Below are positions 17,890 to 26,641 of a stretch of 64,000 nucleotides of DNA, one piece after another. A program made the position numbers and the translations under genes. Numbering within the stretch: the stretch's first letter is position 1; each line of letters starts with the position of its first letter. The notes under the pieces are model-generated. The model ran no database searches, was not told the DNA's origin, and was given only the letters and a program-made list of their open reading frames with translations. The stretch lies in assembly GCF_014200805.1 (NCBI RefSeq), contig NZ_JACHDB010000002.1:496001-560000 (forward strand), read 5' to 3'. This DNA comes from Nocardiopsis composta (lineage in GTDB: Bacteria > Actinomycetota > Actinomycetes > Streptosporangiales > Streptosporangiaceae).

Positions 17890-18927
17890 TCACAGCCAGC
17901 TCTTGACCTTCTCGATCAGCGCGACCGGGTCGTCGCCGACCGGGGTGAGGTTCAGGTCGGTGACGCCGGCCGCGCGGAACGCCTCGACCCGCTCGCGGAC
18001 GTAGGACTCCGGGCCGACCAGGTTGGTCAGCTCCAGCATCTCCTCCGGGACGGCGGCGGCCGCCTCGTCCTTCTTCCCGGCCAGGTAGAGGTCCTGGATC
18101 TTCTCCGCGGCCTCCTCGTAGCCGTAGCGGCGGGCCAGGGTGTTGTAGAAGTTCCGGCCCTTGGCGCCCATGCCGCCGACGTAGAGCGCGATCATCGGGC
18201 GGACGAAGTCCAGCAGCTTCTTGGTCTCCTCGCCCTCGCCGATGGCGAGCATGCCGCCGGCGGCGATCTCCAGCGGGGCCAGCGAGGGGTCCCGCTCGGC
18301 GGCGCCGGCGCGCAGCGACTCGCCCCACACCGAGTCGGCCTTCTCCGGAATGAAGAAGATGGGCAGCCAGCCGTCGGCGATCTCGGCGGTCATCCGCACG
18401 TTCTTCTCGCCGAGCGAGGCGAGGTAGATCGGCACCGCGCTGCGCACCGGGTGGTTGATGATCTTCAGCGGCTTGCCCAGGCCGGTGCCCTGCTCCGGGG
18501 GGAGCGGCAGGGTGAAGACCCGGCCGTCGTGGGTGAGCCGCTCCTCGCGGGCCCACACCTTGCGGCAGATCTCCACCACCTCGCGGGTGCGGGCCAGCGG
18601 CTTGGTGTAGGGAACCCCGTGCCAGCCCTCGATGACCTGCGGACCGCTGGCGCCCAGGCCGAGCACCGCGCGCCCGTCGGAGAGGTAGTCCAGGCCCGCG
18701 GCGGTCTGCGCGATCAGGGTGGGGGTGCGGGTGTAGACCGGGAGGATCGCCGCACCGATCCGGATCCGCTCGGTGCGCGCCGCGATGTAGCCCATCAGGG
18801 TGGGGCTGTCGTAGCCGTAGGCCTCCGCCACCCAGACGGTGTCCAGTCCGACCTTCTCCAGCTCGGCGATCTGTTCGACGGACTGCTTCGGGTCGCCCGC
18901 GTACTGCAGCGGCATGGAGATGCGCAT
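17890..18927 (-). CDS. LLM-class F420-dependent oxidoreductase
   Basis: 345 aa luciferase-like monooxygenase fold. Begins MRISMPLQYAGD with GGAGG upstream, so the longer frame to 19050 is not used. Typical segments are GLDTVWVAEAYGYDSPTLMGYIAART, RIRIGAAILPVYTRTP, LGLGASGPQVIEGWHG and IYLASLGEKNVRMTAEIADGW. Actinobacterial proteins of this branch usually use cofactor F420 rather than FMN. Substrate unknown; stand-alone gene. Confidence 0.85.
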   Translation of the reverse strand: MRISMPLQYAGDPKQSVEQIAELEKVGLDTVWVAEAYGYDSPTLMGYIAARTERIRIGAAILPVYTRTPTLIAQTAAGLDYLSDGRAVLGLGASGPQVIEGWHGVPYTKPLARTREVVEICRKVWAREERLTHDGRVFTLPLPPEQGTGLGKPLKIINHPVRSAVPIYLASLGEKNVRMTAEIADGWLPIFFIPEKADSVWGESLRAGAAERDPSLAPLEIAAGGMLAIGEGEETKKLLDFVRPMIALYVGGMGAKGRNFYNTLARRYGYEEAAEKIQDLYLAGKKDEAAAAVPEEMLELTNLVGPESYVRERVEAFRAAGVTDLNLTPVGDDPVALIEKVKSWL

Positions 18928-19064
18928 CGTGCCTCCGTTGGTCGTCTCACCCGGGATGGGCGAAACCCTACAACCGAGTAGCGTTCGGTTCGGTGGTCGG
19001 GGTGGGGTGTGGCGCGCCGCTGAGCAGGCGTCCGACGCAGGGGCGGGCAAGGAGGCGGGAAGAA

Positions 19065-19094
19065 GGGCGCCGCCCCCTCCGCGGGGCGGCGCCC
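19065..19094. terminator. Hairpin terminator downstream of panB
   Basis: Perfect 12-bp stem GGGCGCCGCCCC / GGGGCGGCGCCC with a 6-nt loop, about 40 bp after the panB stop on the minus strand. No T tract, as is common in actinomycetes. Confidence 0.7.
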
Positions 19095-19136
19095 GGCCCC
19101 GGGCGCCTCAGCGGTGTGCGCCCGGGGGGTCGGAGG

Positions 19137-19976
19137 TCAGGCGTAGGAGTGCGCCTCGTCGGGGAAGGCGCCGGAGACGACCTCCTCGGCGAAGCCGCGG
19201 GCCGCCTCGGCCAGCGTCTCGTTCAGCGCGGCGTAGGTCTTGACGAACTTGGCCACCCGCGGGCTGAGGCCGGCCATGTCCTGCCAGACCAGCACCTGGG
19301 CGTCGGTGCCCGGGCCGGCGCCGATGCCCACCGTGGGGATGTTCAGCTCGCCGGTGATCCGCTCGGCCACGGCGTTGGGCACGCACTCCAGGACGACCGC
19401 GAACGCCCCGGCCCGCTCCAGCTCCTTGGCGTCGGCCAGCAGCTCGGCGGCCTGCTCGTCGCTGCGCCCCTGGACCCGGTAGCCGCCCAGGGTGTTGACG
19501 GACTGGGGGGTCAGGCCGAGGTGCCCCATCACCGGGACGCCGGCCGAGACCAGCGTCTCCACCTGGGGCACCATCCGGCGCCCGCCCTCCAGCTTGACCG
19601 CGTGCGCGCGGCCCTCCTTCATGAACCGGGCGGCGGTGCCCAGGGCCTGCTCGGGCGAGGCCTGGTAGGACCCGAACGGCAGGTCGGCGACGACCAGAGC
19701 CCGGGAGGTGGCCCGCTCCACCGCGGCGGTGAGCGGGACGAGCTCGTCGACGGTGACCGGGAGCGTGGACTCGTAGCCGTAGACGACCATGGCCGCGGAG
19801 TCCCCGACGAGCAGCACCGGGATCCCGGCCTCGTCGAAGACGCGCGAGGACAGCGCGTCGTAGGCGGTCAGCATGGGCCAGCGCTCCCCGCGGGCCTTGG
19901 CCGCGGCGATGTCGCGCACGGTCACCCGCCGGGTGGACGTGCCCCCGTACAGGGCAGGGGCGGACGTGGTGCTCAT
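19137..19976 (-). CDS. panB: 3-methyl-2-oxobutanoate hydroxymethyltransferase (PanB)
   Basis: 279 aa. Transfers a hydroxymethyl group from 5,10-methylene-THF to alpha-ketoisovalerate, the first committed step of pantothenate synthesis. Family motifs are [30 protein letters not shown] (metal-binding Asp), [32 protein letters not shown] and [21 protein letters not shown] start with GGAGG at 8 nt is preferred over the GTG 15 bp upstream, which overlaps that GGAGG. Stand-alone, ended by a strong hairpin. Confidence 0.96.
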   Translation of the reverse strand: MSTTSAPALYGGTSTRRVTVRDIAAAKARGERWPMLTAYDALSSRVFDEAGIPVLLVGDSAAMVVYGYESTLPVTVDELVPLTAAVERATSRALVVADLPFGSYQASPEQALGTAARFMKEGRAHAVKLEGGRRMVPQVETLVSAGVPVMGHLGLTPQSVNTLGGYRVQGRSDEQAAELLADAKELERAGAFAVVLECVPNAVAERITGELNIPTVGIGAGPGTDAQVLVWQDMAGLSPRVAKFVKTYAALNETLAEAARGFAEEVVSGAFPDEAHSYA

Positions 19977-20330
19977 TATGCGTTCCTCCACTGTCTCGAA
20001 GCGCCTCTCGGCGTCCCCGGACGTTGTCGGTAACTTGTCGGCTCATCCTCGCACGGGCGGATATGCCGCTCTCCTCCCGGGGCAACGCAATCGCGCCTTT
20101 CGCCCATCCCGTCCGGTGCCGAGCCGGTGGTCACACCGGTCCACCTGGGCGCGCCTCGCCGCCTCACCGGTTCCCTAGGGAGGCCCACGACACCCGGCCG
20201 CCTCCCTAAGGCCCCTCCGAGCAGGAAAGATAGGGCGATCTTCGGATGGTGGGGGTGCCGCTCCCAGAGCGATCGTGGTCCCTGAGAACGCATCGAGCGA
20301 AATCGAGCGGAACAGCCGAGAGGAACCACC
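19977..20330. other. Intergenic region with an inverted repeat
   Basis: Holds the panB promoter region and the upstream region of the small ORF at 20331. TAGGGAGGC (20176-20184) and GCCTCCCTA (20200-20208) form a perfect 9-bp inverted repeat with a 15-bp spacer. About 20241-20300 resembles 28411-28480 by eye. No gene is supported. Confidence 0.4.
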
Positions 20331-20513
20331 ATGCCCTTCCACCACGACCACATGGCCGAACTCGCCCGCCAGAACCGCGAGCGTGCCGAGGCCGAGGCCG
20401 CCGCCGAGCGCGCCCGCCGGGAACAGCGCCGCCGGTCCGCCCGCTCCGATCCCGAGGGCCCCGCCCCGAGGCGGCGCGGCCGAGGCCGCTCCGGCTTCGG
20501 GACGGCGGCATGA
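20331..20513 (+). CDS. Small charged hypothetical protein
   Basis: 60 aa, start [14 protein letters not shown] preceded by GAGAGGAA at a good distance. The middle is a highly charged, probably helical Arg/Glu/Ala stretch ([20 protein letters not shown]) and the end is basic. Similar short ORFs are common in actinomycetes but have no assigned role. Lies just before the CRISPR leader. The call rests on the ribosome binding site and the clean start. Confidence 0.45.
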   Translation: MPFHHDHMAELARQNRERAEAEAAAERARREQRRRSARSDPEGPAPRRRGRGRSGFGTAA

Positions 20514-20639
20514 CGGCCAGCACCCGCCCCCGGCCGGAACCGTGCCCGGCCATCCCGCGCGCCGGACCGTCTCGGAGTGGACGCCCCGTCCCACCGGGTC
20601 CCGTCTCCCCACTCCTCTTGCCCGGGACACGGACGACGA

Positions 20640-20719
20640 AGAGACTGTGCAGCGTCCGCTCCGGAGTAGAAGTTGCCGAAAACAGGGCTCAAGCCAGAGA
20701 GAACACCAGCTCAACGAGG
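20640..20719 (+). promoter_or_regulatory. Probable CRISPR leader
   Basis: The 80 bp directly before repeat 1 is less GC-rich than the surroundings (for example GTAGAAGTTGCCGAAAACAG). It lies on the side where leaders occur for this type I-E repeat orientation, so transcription of the array would run rightwards toward the LAL regulator. Exact leader limits cannot be fixed from sequence alone. Confidence 0.5.
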
Positions 20720-20992
20720 GTGCTCCCCGCGCACGCGGGGATGGTCCCAACGGGGAAGAGCGGGTCGCTATCGCGTTCAAGTGCTCCCCGCGCACGCGGG
20801 GATGGTCCCGTGTTCGCCTACGCCATGCCTAAGATCTTGGAGTGCTCCCCGCGCACGCGGGGATGGTCCCCGCCAGATGTCCTCGGTGCGCCAGTCATAG
20901 ATGTGCTCCCCGCGCACGCGGGGATGGTCCCAGTCGCGGCCGCTCTGGAGCAGATCGGGGACGGTGCTCCCCGCGCACGCGGGGATGGTCCC
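20720..20992 (+). CRISPR. Type I-E CRISPR array, 5 repeats and 4 spacers
   Basis: Five identical 29-bp repeats start at 20720, 20781, 20842, 20903 and 20964, each beginning GTGCTCCCCGCG and ending GGGGATGGTCCC, with the 6-bp stem CCCCGC/GCGGGG around GCAC. The four spacers are each 32 bp, giving a strict 61-bp period. This repeat is of the type I-E (Cascade) class common in actinomycetes. No cas gene is in the window, so it must rely on distant cas genes or be an orphan. The last repeat shows no decay. Spacer targets cannot be determined here. Confidence 0.97.
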
Positions 20993-21025
20993 GCTCCGTC
21001 GGCGGTGGCCGAGATACTGGGTGGC

Positions 21026-24004
21026 ATGGACAGAACCGACCGGGAATCCGTGTTCGTCGGCCGGGAGGCGGAGCTGGCGGCCCTTCGGGACGATGCCCGC
21101 CGGGCGCTGCGGGACGGTGCCACCGCCGTGCTCGTCGCGGGTGAGGCCGGGGTGGGCAAGTCGCGCCTGGTGCGCGAGTACGCCGCCGGGTCGCCGATGT
21201 CGCGGACCGTCGTCGGGGGCTGCCCCGAGCTGGGCGTGGACGGGCTGCCCTTCGCGCCCTTCGCCACCGCGCTGCGGCGGCTGGTGCGGGACGGGGCGGT
21301 CGAGCCCGGATCCGGGACGGGAGAGCTGGCCCGGCTGCTGCCCGAGCTCGGTGCGGCGCCGGAGGCCTCCGGCGGAGGGCGGGCCCGGCTGTTCGAGGAG
21401 GTCCTGGTCCTCCTCGAGAGGGCCGCCGAGCCCGGCGGGCTCACCCTGGTCCTGGAGGACCTGCACTGGTCCGACGCCTCCACCCGGGACCTGCTCGTCT
21501 TCCTGCTGGGCAACCTGGACGCCGCCCGGGTCCAGCTGGTCGCCACGGTGCGCACCGACGACCTGCACCGCACCCACCCGCTGCGCCGCCTGCTCCCCGA
21601 ACTGGAGCGGCTGGACCCGGTCACCCGGCTCGACCTGGCCCCGCTCTCCCGGGACGAGGTCGCCGACCAGGCCGCCGCCCTGCGCGGCGGGGCGCTGGCC
21701 CCGGGCGATGTGGACCTGGTCTACCAGCGCAGCGGCGGCAACCCGCTGTTCGTCGAGTCCTTCCTGGACCAGCCGGACCTCGCCGGCGCCCCGGTCCCCG
21801 CCGGGCCGAGGGAGATGCTGCTCGGCGCGCTGCGCCCGCTGGACCAGACCGCGCTCTCGGTGCTCAAGGCGGCCTCGCTCGCCGGCGACCGGGTCGACCA
21901 CGTCCTGCTGGAGGCCGTCTGCGAACTGCCCGCGGACCGGTTCGACGCCGCGGTGCGCGCCGCGGTGGACGCCAACGCACTGCACCCGCTGGCCGAGGGG
22001 TACCGGTTCCGGCACGCGCTGCTCGCCGAGGCGGTCCAGGAGGACCTGCTCCCCGGCGAGCGCATCCGGCTGCACCGCCGCTACGCCGACGTACTGGCCG
22101 CCGGCGTCCCCGGGATCGACGGCGGGAGCGCCGCGGCGATGCTCGCCCACCACGCCTACGCCGCCCACGACCTGCCGCGGGCGCTGGAGAGCGCCTGGCG
22201 CGCCGCCGAGGCGGCCGGGCGCGCCGCGGCCGCCCCCGAGCGGCTCGCCCTGCTCGACCGGGTCCTGGAGCTGTGGGAGCAGGTCCCCGACGCCGCGGAG
22301 CGGATCGGCCGGTTCCACGCCGAAGTGCTCCGCGCCGCCAGCGAGGCCGCGAAGGCGCTGGACAACCCCAGGCGCGCCTACGACTACGCCGACACCGGAT
22401 TGCAGGCCTACACCCGGTGGCTGGGCACCGGGATGTGCCCGGTGCGGGCCTCGCGGGAGATCCCGGAGCAGGACGCGGTCGCCATGGGCATGCTGCTGTA
22501 CGCCCGGGGCCAGGCGGCCCGGGAGATGTCCTGGGACGGCGCGCTGGAGGACTTCGGCGAGGCGCTGACCGTCCTGCCGGACCGGCACCCGATGCGGCCC
22601 GCGGTCACCGCGGCGATGGCCGCCACCCTGGCGGTGCGCGGGCACGACGAGGAGGCCGACCGCACGGCCGTGGTCGCGCTGCTGCGCGCCCGGGCCGCCG
22701 GCGACGTGCACACCGAGGCCGACGCCCTGATCACCCTGGGCGGGGCCCGCTCCAACGCCGACCGCGAGCTCGCCCTCGACTCACTCCGCCAGGGCACCGA
22801 GCTGGCGCGGAGCAGCGGGGACATGCCCACCGAGCTGCGCGGGCTGAACAACACCGCCGCGGCCCTGTCCCATGCGGGCCGCATCGCCGAGGCGGTGCAG
22901 CTGAACCGGGCGGCGCTGGAGCGCGCCGCCGAGCTGGGGGTGTCCCGTACCCGGGGCGGCGGCTTCCTCAACGGGCTGGCGCTCGTCCTGCTCAACTCCG
23001 GAAAGGTCGGCGAGGCGGCGACACTGCTGCGCAACGCGCCCCCGGCGGCCAACCCGCGCACCCAGGGGCGCCGGCACGACCTGCTGGCCCAGATCGAGCA
23101 GGTGCGCGGATCGGTCTCCGGGACCGCCCGCGAACTGGACGCCGTCTACCGGTGCTACCCCGCCGAGTCGGTGGCCGAGATCGAGTTCGTCGGGGTGCGG
23201 CTGCTCCGGGCGTGGGTCGACGCGGAGCAGGGGAAGCGGGCCCGGGCGGCCGAGGCGGTCACCGCGCTGATGCGGCAGGAGCGGCCCTGGATGCGCGGGT
23301 TCCGGCTGGCGATGTGGCTGTTCCACGCGGCCGAGGTCTGGCAGCTGCTCGACGATGCGGGGCGGGGGAGCGCCGGGCCCGACGAGGCGGTGGACCGGCT
23401 CCGCGAGGTGCTGCGGGAGCGCGCCGCATCGCTGGGCGACGGCAGCGGCATGGGGATGTTCGGCGGGATCTCGCTGGGGCTTGCGCAGGGGATCATCGGC
23501 GGCCGCACCGGGGAGGACGATGCGCAGCGGCGCCGCACCATCGGCCGGCTCCGCTCCTCGGAGCTGAGGCTGTGGCTGCTGCCCGCGCTGCTCTGCCGGG
23601 CCCGCAGCCTGCTCCCGGCCGGCGCGCGGGAGCAGGCCGAACCCCTGGTCCTGGAGGCGCACGCGCTCGCCGCGGAGATGGGCGCCGGCCGGTACCTGCG
23701 CGACGCCGTGCGGCTGATGGAGGAGTACGGGATGGCCCTCCCCGCGCCGCCCGGACCGGAGGCGCCGGGCGTCTCCGAGCAGGGCGGTGCGGAGTCCGGC
23801 GCCGGGCCGCTCGCCGTGCTCACCCCGCGCGAGCTGGACGTCCTGCGGCTGGTGGCGCGCGGCCGAACCAACCGGGAGATCGCCGCGGAACTGGTCATAT
23901 CCGCCAAAACGGTGAGCGTCCACGTTTCGAACGTGCTGGCCAAGCTCGGTGTTTCGAATCGGAATGCGGCCGCCCTGAAAGCGCGCGATTCCGGACTGGA
24001 GTGA
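21026..24004 (+). CDS. LuxR-family ATPase transcriptional regulator (LAL type)
   Basis: 992 aa. N-terminal AAA-type ATPase with Walker A GEAGVGKS at residues 39-46 and Walker B-like [11 protein letters not shown] near 145; long TPR-like helical middle; C-terminal LuxR HTH (about 930-990) [31 protein letters not shown] proteins activate transcription after sensing a ligand, often in secondary metabolism. The ATG at 21026 lies 34 bp after the last CRISPR repeat and has no clear Shine-Dalgarno; GATACT 7 nt before it could be a leaderless -10. Paralogous to the gene at 29.5-32.6 kb. Targets unknown. Confidence 0.9.
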   Translation: MDRTDRESVFVGREAELAALRDDARRALRDGATAVLVAGEAGVGKSRLVREYAAGSPMSRTVVGGCPELGVDGLPFAPFATALRRLVRDGAVEPGSGTGELARLLPELGAAPEASGGGRARLFEEVLVLLERAAEPGGLTLVLEDLHWSDASTRDLLVFLLGNLDAARVQLVATVRTDDLHRTHPLRRLLPELERLDPVTRLDLAPLSRDEVADQAAALRGGALAPGDVDLVYQRSGGNPLFVESFLDQPDLAGAPVPAGPREMLLGALRPLDQTALSVLKAASLAGDRVDHVLLEAVCELPADRFDAAVRAAVDANALHPLAEGYRFRHALLAEAVQEDLLPGERIRLHRRYADVLAAGVPGIDGGSAAAMLAHHAYAAHDLPRALESAWRAAEAAGRAAAAPERLALLDRVLELWEQVPDAAERIGRFHAEVLRAASEAAKALDNPRRAYDYADTGLQAYTRWLGTGMCPVRASREIPEQDAVAMGMLLYARGQAAREMSWDGALEDFGEALTVLPDRHPMRPAVTAAMAATLAVRGHDEEADRTAVVALLRARAAGDVHTEADALITLGGARSNADRELALDSLRQGTELARSSGDMPTELRGLNNTAAALSHAGRIAEAVQLNRAALERAAELGVSRTRGGGFLNGLALVLLNSGKVGEAATLLRNAPPAANPRTQGRRHDLLAQIEQVRGSVSGTARELDAVYRCYPAESVAEIEFVGVRLLRAWVDAEQGKRARAAEAVTALMRQERPWMRGFRLAMWLFHAAEVWQLLDDAGRGSAGPDEAVDRLREVLRERAASLGDGSGMGMFGGISLGLAQGIIGGRTGEDDAQRRRTIGRLRSSELRLWLLPALLCRARSLLPAGAREQAEPLVLEAHALAAEMGAGRYLRDAVRLMEEYGMALPAPPGPEAPGVSEQGGAESGAGPLAVLTPRELDVLRLVARGRTNREIAAELVISAKTVSVHVSNVLAKLGVSNRNAAALKARDSGLE

Positions 24005-24238
24005 ACGGGGAAGCCAATTGTCCCTTTCAAAGGGGCGCCGAGTGTAAGTTACCGAGCCGTTTCCGGGGTAAGGTATAGCGCTCCGGGAGGTCTCCGGATT
24101 TCCCAGCTCCCAGCGGTGAAGAGTGCCGGTCCGAGCCCCCTGTGACTCACGCGCCGAATGCAATAGGCTGTTCTGGCGACGGCAGCAGGGTTCGATTTCC
24201 TTGACCCGGGACGACTTGCGCCAGGAAGGAATTCCGCA

Positions 24239-24976
24239 GTGAGTGGGCACCCCCCCGACATAACCGAGGTGCCGGTTCCCCGACCGGCCGATCATGGCGG
24301 TGCCGCGGAGCGCGGCGGGCCCATCCGCACCATGCTCGTCGACGACCACGCCTTCTTCCGGCGCGGGCTGGCCTCCGTCCTGGAGGAGGAGCCCGATATC
24401 GACGTCGTCGGGGAATGCGGCGGCGGGGAGGAGGCCGTCGGCCGGGCCGCCGCGCTCGCCCCCGACGTGGTGCTGATGGACGTGTGGATGCCGCGCGGCA
24501 ACGGGATCGAGGCGTGTGCGGCCATCCGGCAGAGCCTGCCCAGAGCCAAGATCACCATGCTCACCATGAGCGACGAGGAGGACGACCTGTTCCAGGCGCT
24601 GAAGGCCGGCGCCGACGGCTACCTGCTCAAGGAGATCTCCGTGGACGAACTGCCCGACGCGGTCCGCGCCATCGCCGACGGCCAGTCGTTCATCAACGCC
24701 TCCATGGCCACCAAGCTCATCGGCGAGTTCACCCAGCTGGCCAAGCGGGACGCCGCCGCGGCCCGCCCCGCGGCCCCGCAGCTCACCGCCCGGGAGACCG
24801 AGGTGCTCCGCCTGGTGGCCAGGTGCCTGAACAACCGCGAGATCGCCGACGAGCTGTTCATCTCCGAGAACACGGTGAAGAACCACATCCGCAACATCCT
24901 GGAGAAGCTCCAGCTGCACTCGCGCACCGAGGCCGCGGTCTACGCGGTCCGGGAGAAGGTCGTCGAAGTGGAGTGA
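24239..24976 (+). CDS. NarL/LuxR-type response regulator (orphan)
   Basis: 245 aa, GTG start with AGGAAGGAA upstream. Receiver domain (about 30-150): acidic pair Asp35/Asp36, phospho-acceptor Asp81 in VVLMDVWMP, Thr109 and Lys131, all key residues present. C-terminal HTH_LUXR (about 180-240): LTARETEVLRLVARCLNNREIADELFISENTVKNHIRNIL. A 28-aa Pro/Gly-rich extension precedes the receiver. No histidine kinase is next to it. Convergent with glnA2, with a perfect 20-bp hairpin between them. Confidence 0.92.
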   Translation: MSGHPPDITEVPVPRPADHGGAAERGGPIRTMLVDDHAFFRRGLASVLEEEPDIDVVGECGGGEEAVGRAAALAPDVVLMDVWMPRGNGIEACAAIRQSLPRAKITMLTMSDEEDDLFQALKAGADGYLLKEISVDELPDAVRAIADGQSFINASMATKLIGEFTQLAKRDAAAARPAAPQLTARETEVLRLVARCLNNREIADELFISENTVKNHIRNILEKLQLHSRTEAAVYAVREKVVEVE

Positions 24977-25023
24977 GGGGAGCGGGCCGGAACCCCGCTC
25001 GAAGGGGTTCCGGCCCGCTCCCC
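24977..25023. terminator. Bidirectional hairpin terminator
   Basis: Perfect 20-bp stem (24977-24996 pairs with 25004-25023) around a 7-nt loop, starting right after the response-regulator stop and lying between it and the convergent glnA2 end. The outer bases are GGGGAGCGGG / CCCGCTCCCC. Confidence 0.85.
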
Positions 25024-25059
25024 ACCCCGGTGCTCAACCCGGTGTCCGGCGCGGCGCCG

Positions 25060-26421
25060 TCACAGCGTCGGCAGGTAGCGCTGGAGCTCGTAGGGCGTCA
25101 CCTGGCGGCGGTAGGACTCCCACTCGGCCCGCTTGTTGCGCAGGAAGAAGTCGAAGACGTGCTCGCCGAGCGTCTCGGCGACCAGCTCGCTGCTCTCCAT
25201 CGCGCGGATCGCCTCGTCCAGGCTCTGCGGCAGCGGGGCGATGCCCATCGCCCGGCGCTCGGCGTCGGTCAGCGCCCACACGTCGTCCTCGGCGCCCGGG
25301 GGAAGCTCGTACCCCTCCTCGATGCCCTTCAGCCCGGCGGCCAGGATCACCGCGTAGGCCAGGTAGGGGTTGCACGCGGTGTCCAGCGAGCGGAACTCGA
25401 TCCGGCTGGAGTTGCTCTTGGTGGGCTTGTACATCGGCACCCGCACCAGCGCGGAGCGGTTGTTGTGCCCCCAGCAGATGTAGGCGGGCGCCTCGCCGCC
25501 GGCGCCGGCCGACGCGGCGGCGTTGTCCCACAGCCGCTTGTAGGAGTTGACCCACTGGTTGCACACCGCGGTGATCTCCGCGGCGTGCCGCAGCAGGCCC
25601 GCGATGAAGCTCCGCCCCACCTTGGAGAGCCGGTACTCCGCCCCCGGCTCGTGGAAGGCGTTCCGCTCGCCCTCGAACAGCGACATGTGGGTGTGCATGC
25701 CCGAACCGGGGAACTCGGTGAACGGCTTGGGCATGAACGTGGCGTAGACGCCCTGCTCCAGCGCGACCTCCTTCATCACCAGCCGGAACGTCATGATGTT
25801 GTCCGCGGTGGTGAGCGCGTCGGCGTAGCGCAGGTCGATCTCCTGCTGGCCCGGGCCGCCCTCGTGGTGGCTGAACTCCACCGAGATGCCCATGGCCTCC
25901 AGCATGTTGATGGCGTTGCGCCGGAAGTCGTGCGCGCTGTTGTGCGGGGTGTGGTCGAAGTAGCCGCCGGAGTCGTTCGGCTCGGGCAGCTCGCCCGGGC
26001 CGGGCATCTTCTTCAGCAGGTAGAACTCGATCTCGGGATGGGTGTAGAAGCTGAACCCGAGGTCGGATGCCTTGCTCAGCTGGCGCTTGAGGACGTGCCG
26101 CGGGTCGGCGTAGCTCGGCGATCCGTCCGGCATCAGGATGTCGCAGTACATCCGCGCGGTGCCGTGCGGCTCGTTCCGCCAGGGCAGCACCTGGAACGTG
26201 GTCGGGTCCGGCTGGGCCAGCATGTCGGCCTCGTAGACGCGGGCGAAGCCCTCGATCGCCGATCCGTCGAAGCCGATCCCCTCGGTGAACGCGGCCTCCA
26301 GCTCGGCGGGGGCGACCGCCACCGACTTGAGGTAACCGAGCACGTCGGTGAACCACAGGCGGACGAACCGGATATCGCGCTCCTCCAGCGTCCGGAGCAC
26401 GAATTCCTGCTGTCGATTCAC
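25060..26421 (-). CDS. glnA2: GlnA2-type glutamine synthetase homologue
   Basis: 453 aa, type I glutamine synthetase fold: GFDGSAIEGFARVYEADM, HPEIEFYLLKK, HHEGGPGQQEIDLRYADALT, GSGMHTHMSLFEG, NRSALVRVP and SRIEFRSLDTACNPYLAY. In place of the GlnA adenylylation segment it has GYELPPGAEDDVW, which marks the GlnA2 branch. GlnA2 of Streptomyces coelicolor has been described as a gamma-glutamylpolyamine synthetase rather than an ammonium-assimilating enzyme. Divergent from nadE, as in the conserved actinobacterial neighbourhood. Ends at the bidirectional terminator. Confidence 0.92.
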   Translation of the reverse strand: MNRQQEFVLRTLEERDIRFVRLWFTDVLGYLKSVAVAPAELEAAFTEGIGFDGSAIEGFARVYEADMLAQPDPTTFQVLPWRNEPHGTARMYCDILMPDGSPSYADPRHVLKRQLSKASDLGFSFYTHPEIEFYLLKKMPGPGELPEPNDSGGYFDHTPHNSAHDFRRNAINMLEAMGISVEFSHHEGGPGQQEIDLRYADALTTADNIMTFRLVMKEVALEQGVYATFMPKPFTEFPGSGMHTHMSLFEGERNAFHEPGAEYRLSKVGRSFIAGLLRHAAEITAVCNQWVNSYKRLWDNAAASAGAGGEAPAYICWGHNNRSALVRVPMYKPTKSNSSRIEFRSLDTACNPYLAYAVILAAGLKGIEEGYELPPGAEDDVWALTDAERRAMGIAPLPQSLDEAIRAMESSELVAETLGEHVFDFFLRNKRAEWESYRRQVTPYELQRYLPTL

Positions 26422-26629
26422 GGTTCACCTTCCTCTGTCGATCGTCGGTGCCGGGCCGCACGGCCCCCGGGCCGGGCCCCGGCGGGACGGCACCCCCTCC
26501 AGTCTGCCGGGTATACGTTTCCGGCGCATTAACGCAGGTGGGCAATGTCGAAAGGGGGTCCGTCGGCATTATCACAGGCCTCACCGGAAACGTGCGACAG
26601 TGCGGCCGGTCCGCCGGGCCCGCGCCGGG

Positions 26630-26635
26630 TAGGCT
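26630..26635 (+). promoter_or_regulatory. -10 box of a probable leaderless nadE promoter
   Basis: TAGGCT followed by 6 nt and the GTG start of nadE. No Shine-Dalgarno sequence precedes the start. Confidence 0.5.
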
Positions 26636-26641
26636 CAGTGC

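Noticed and set aside
20500-25000. cas genes next to the CRISPR array
   Set aside because: Flanking genes are panB, a small ORF and a LuxR-ATPase regulator; no Cas motif was seen anywhere in the window.
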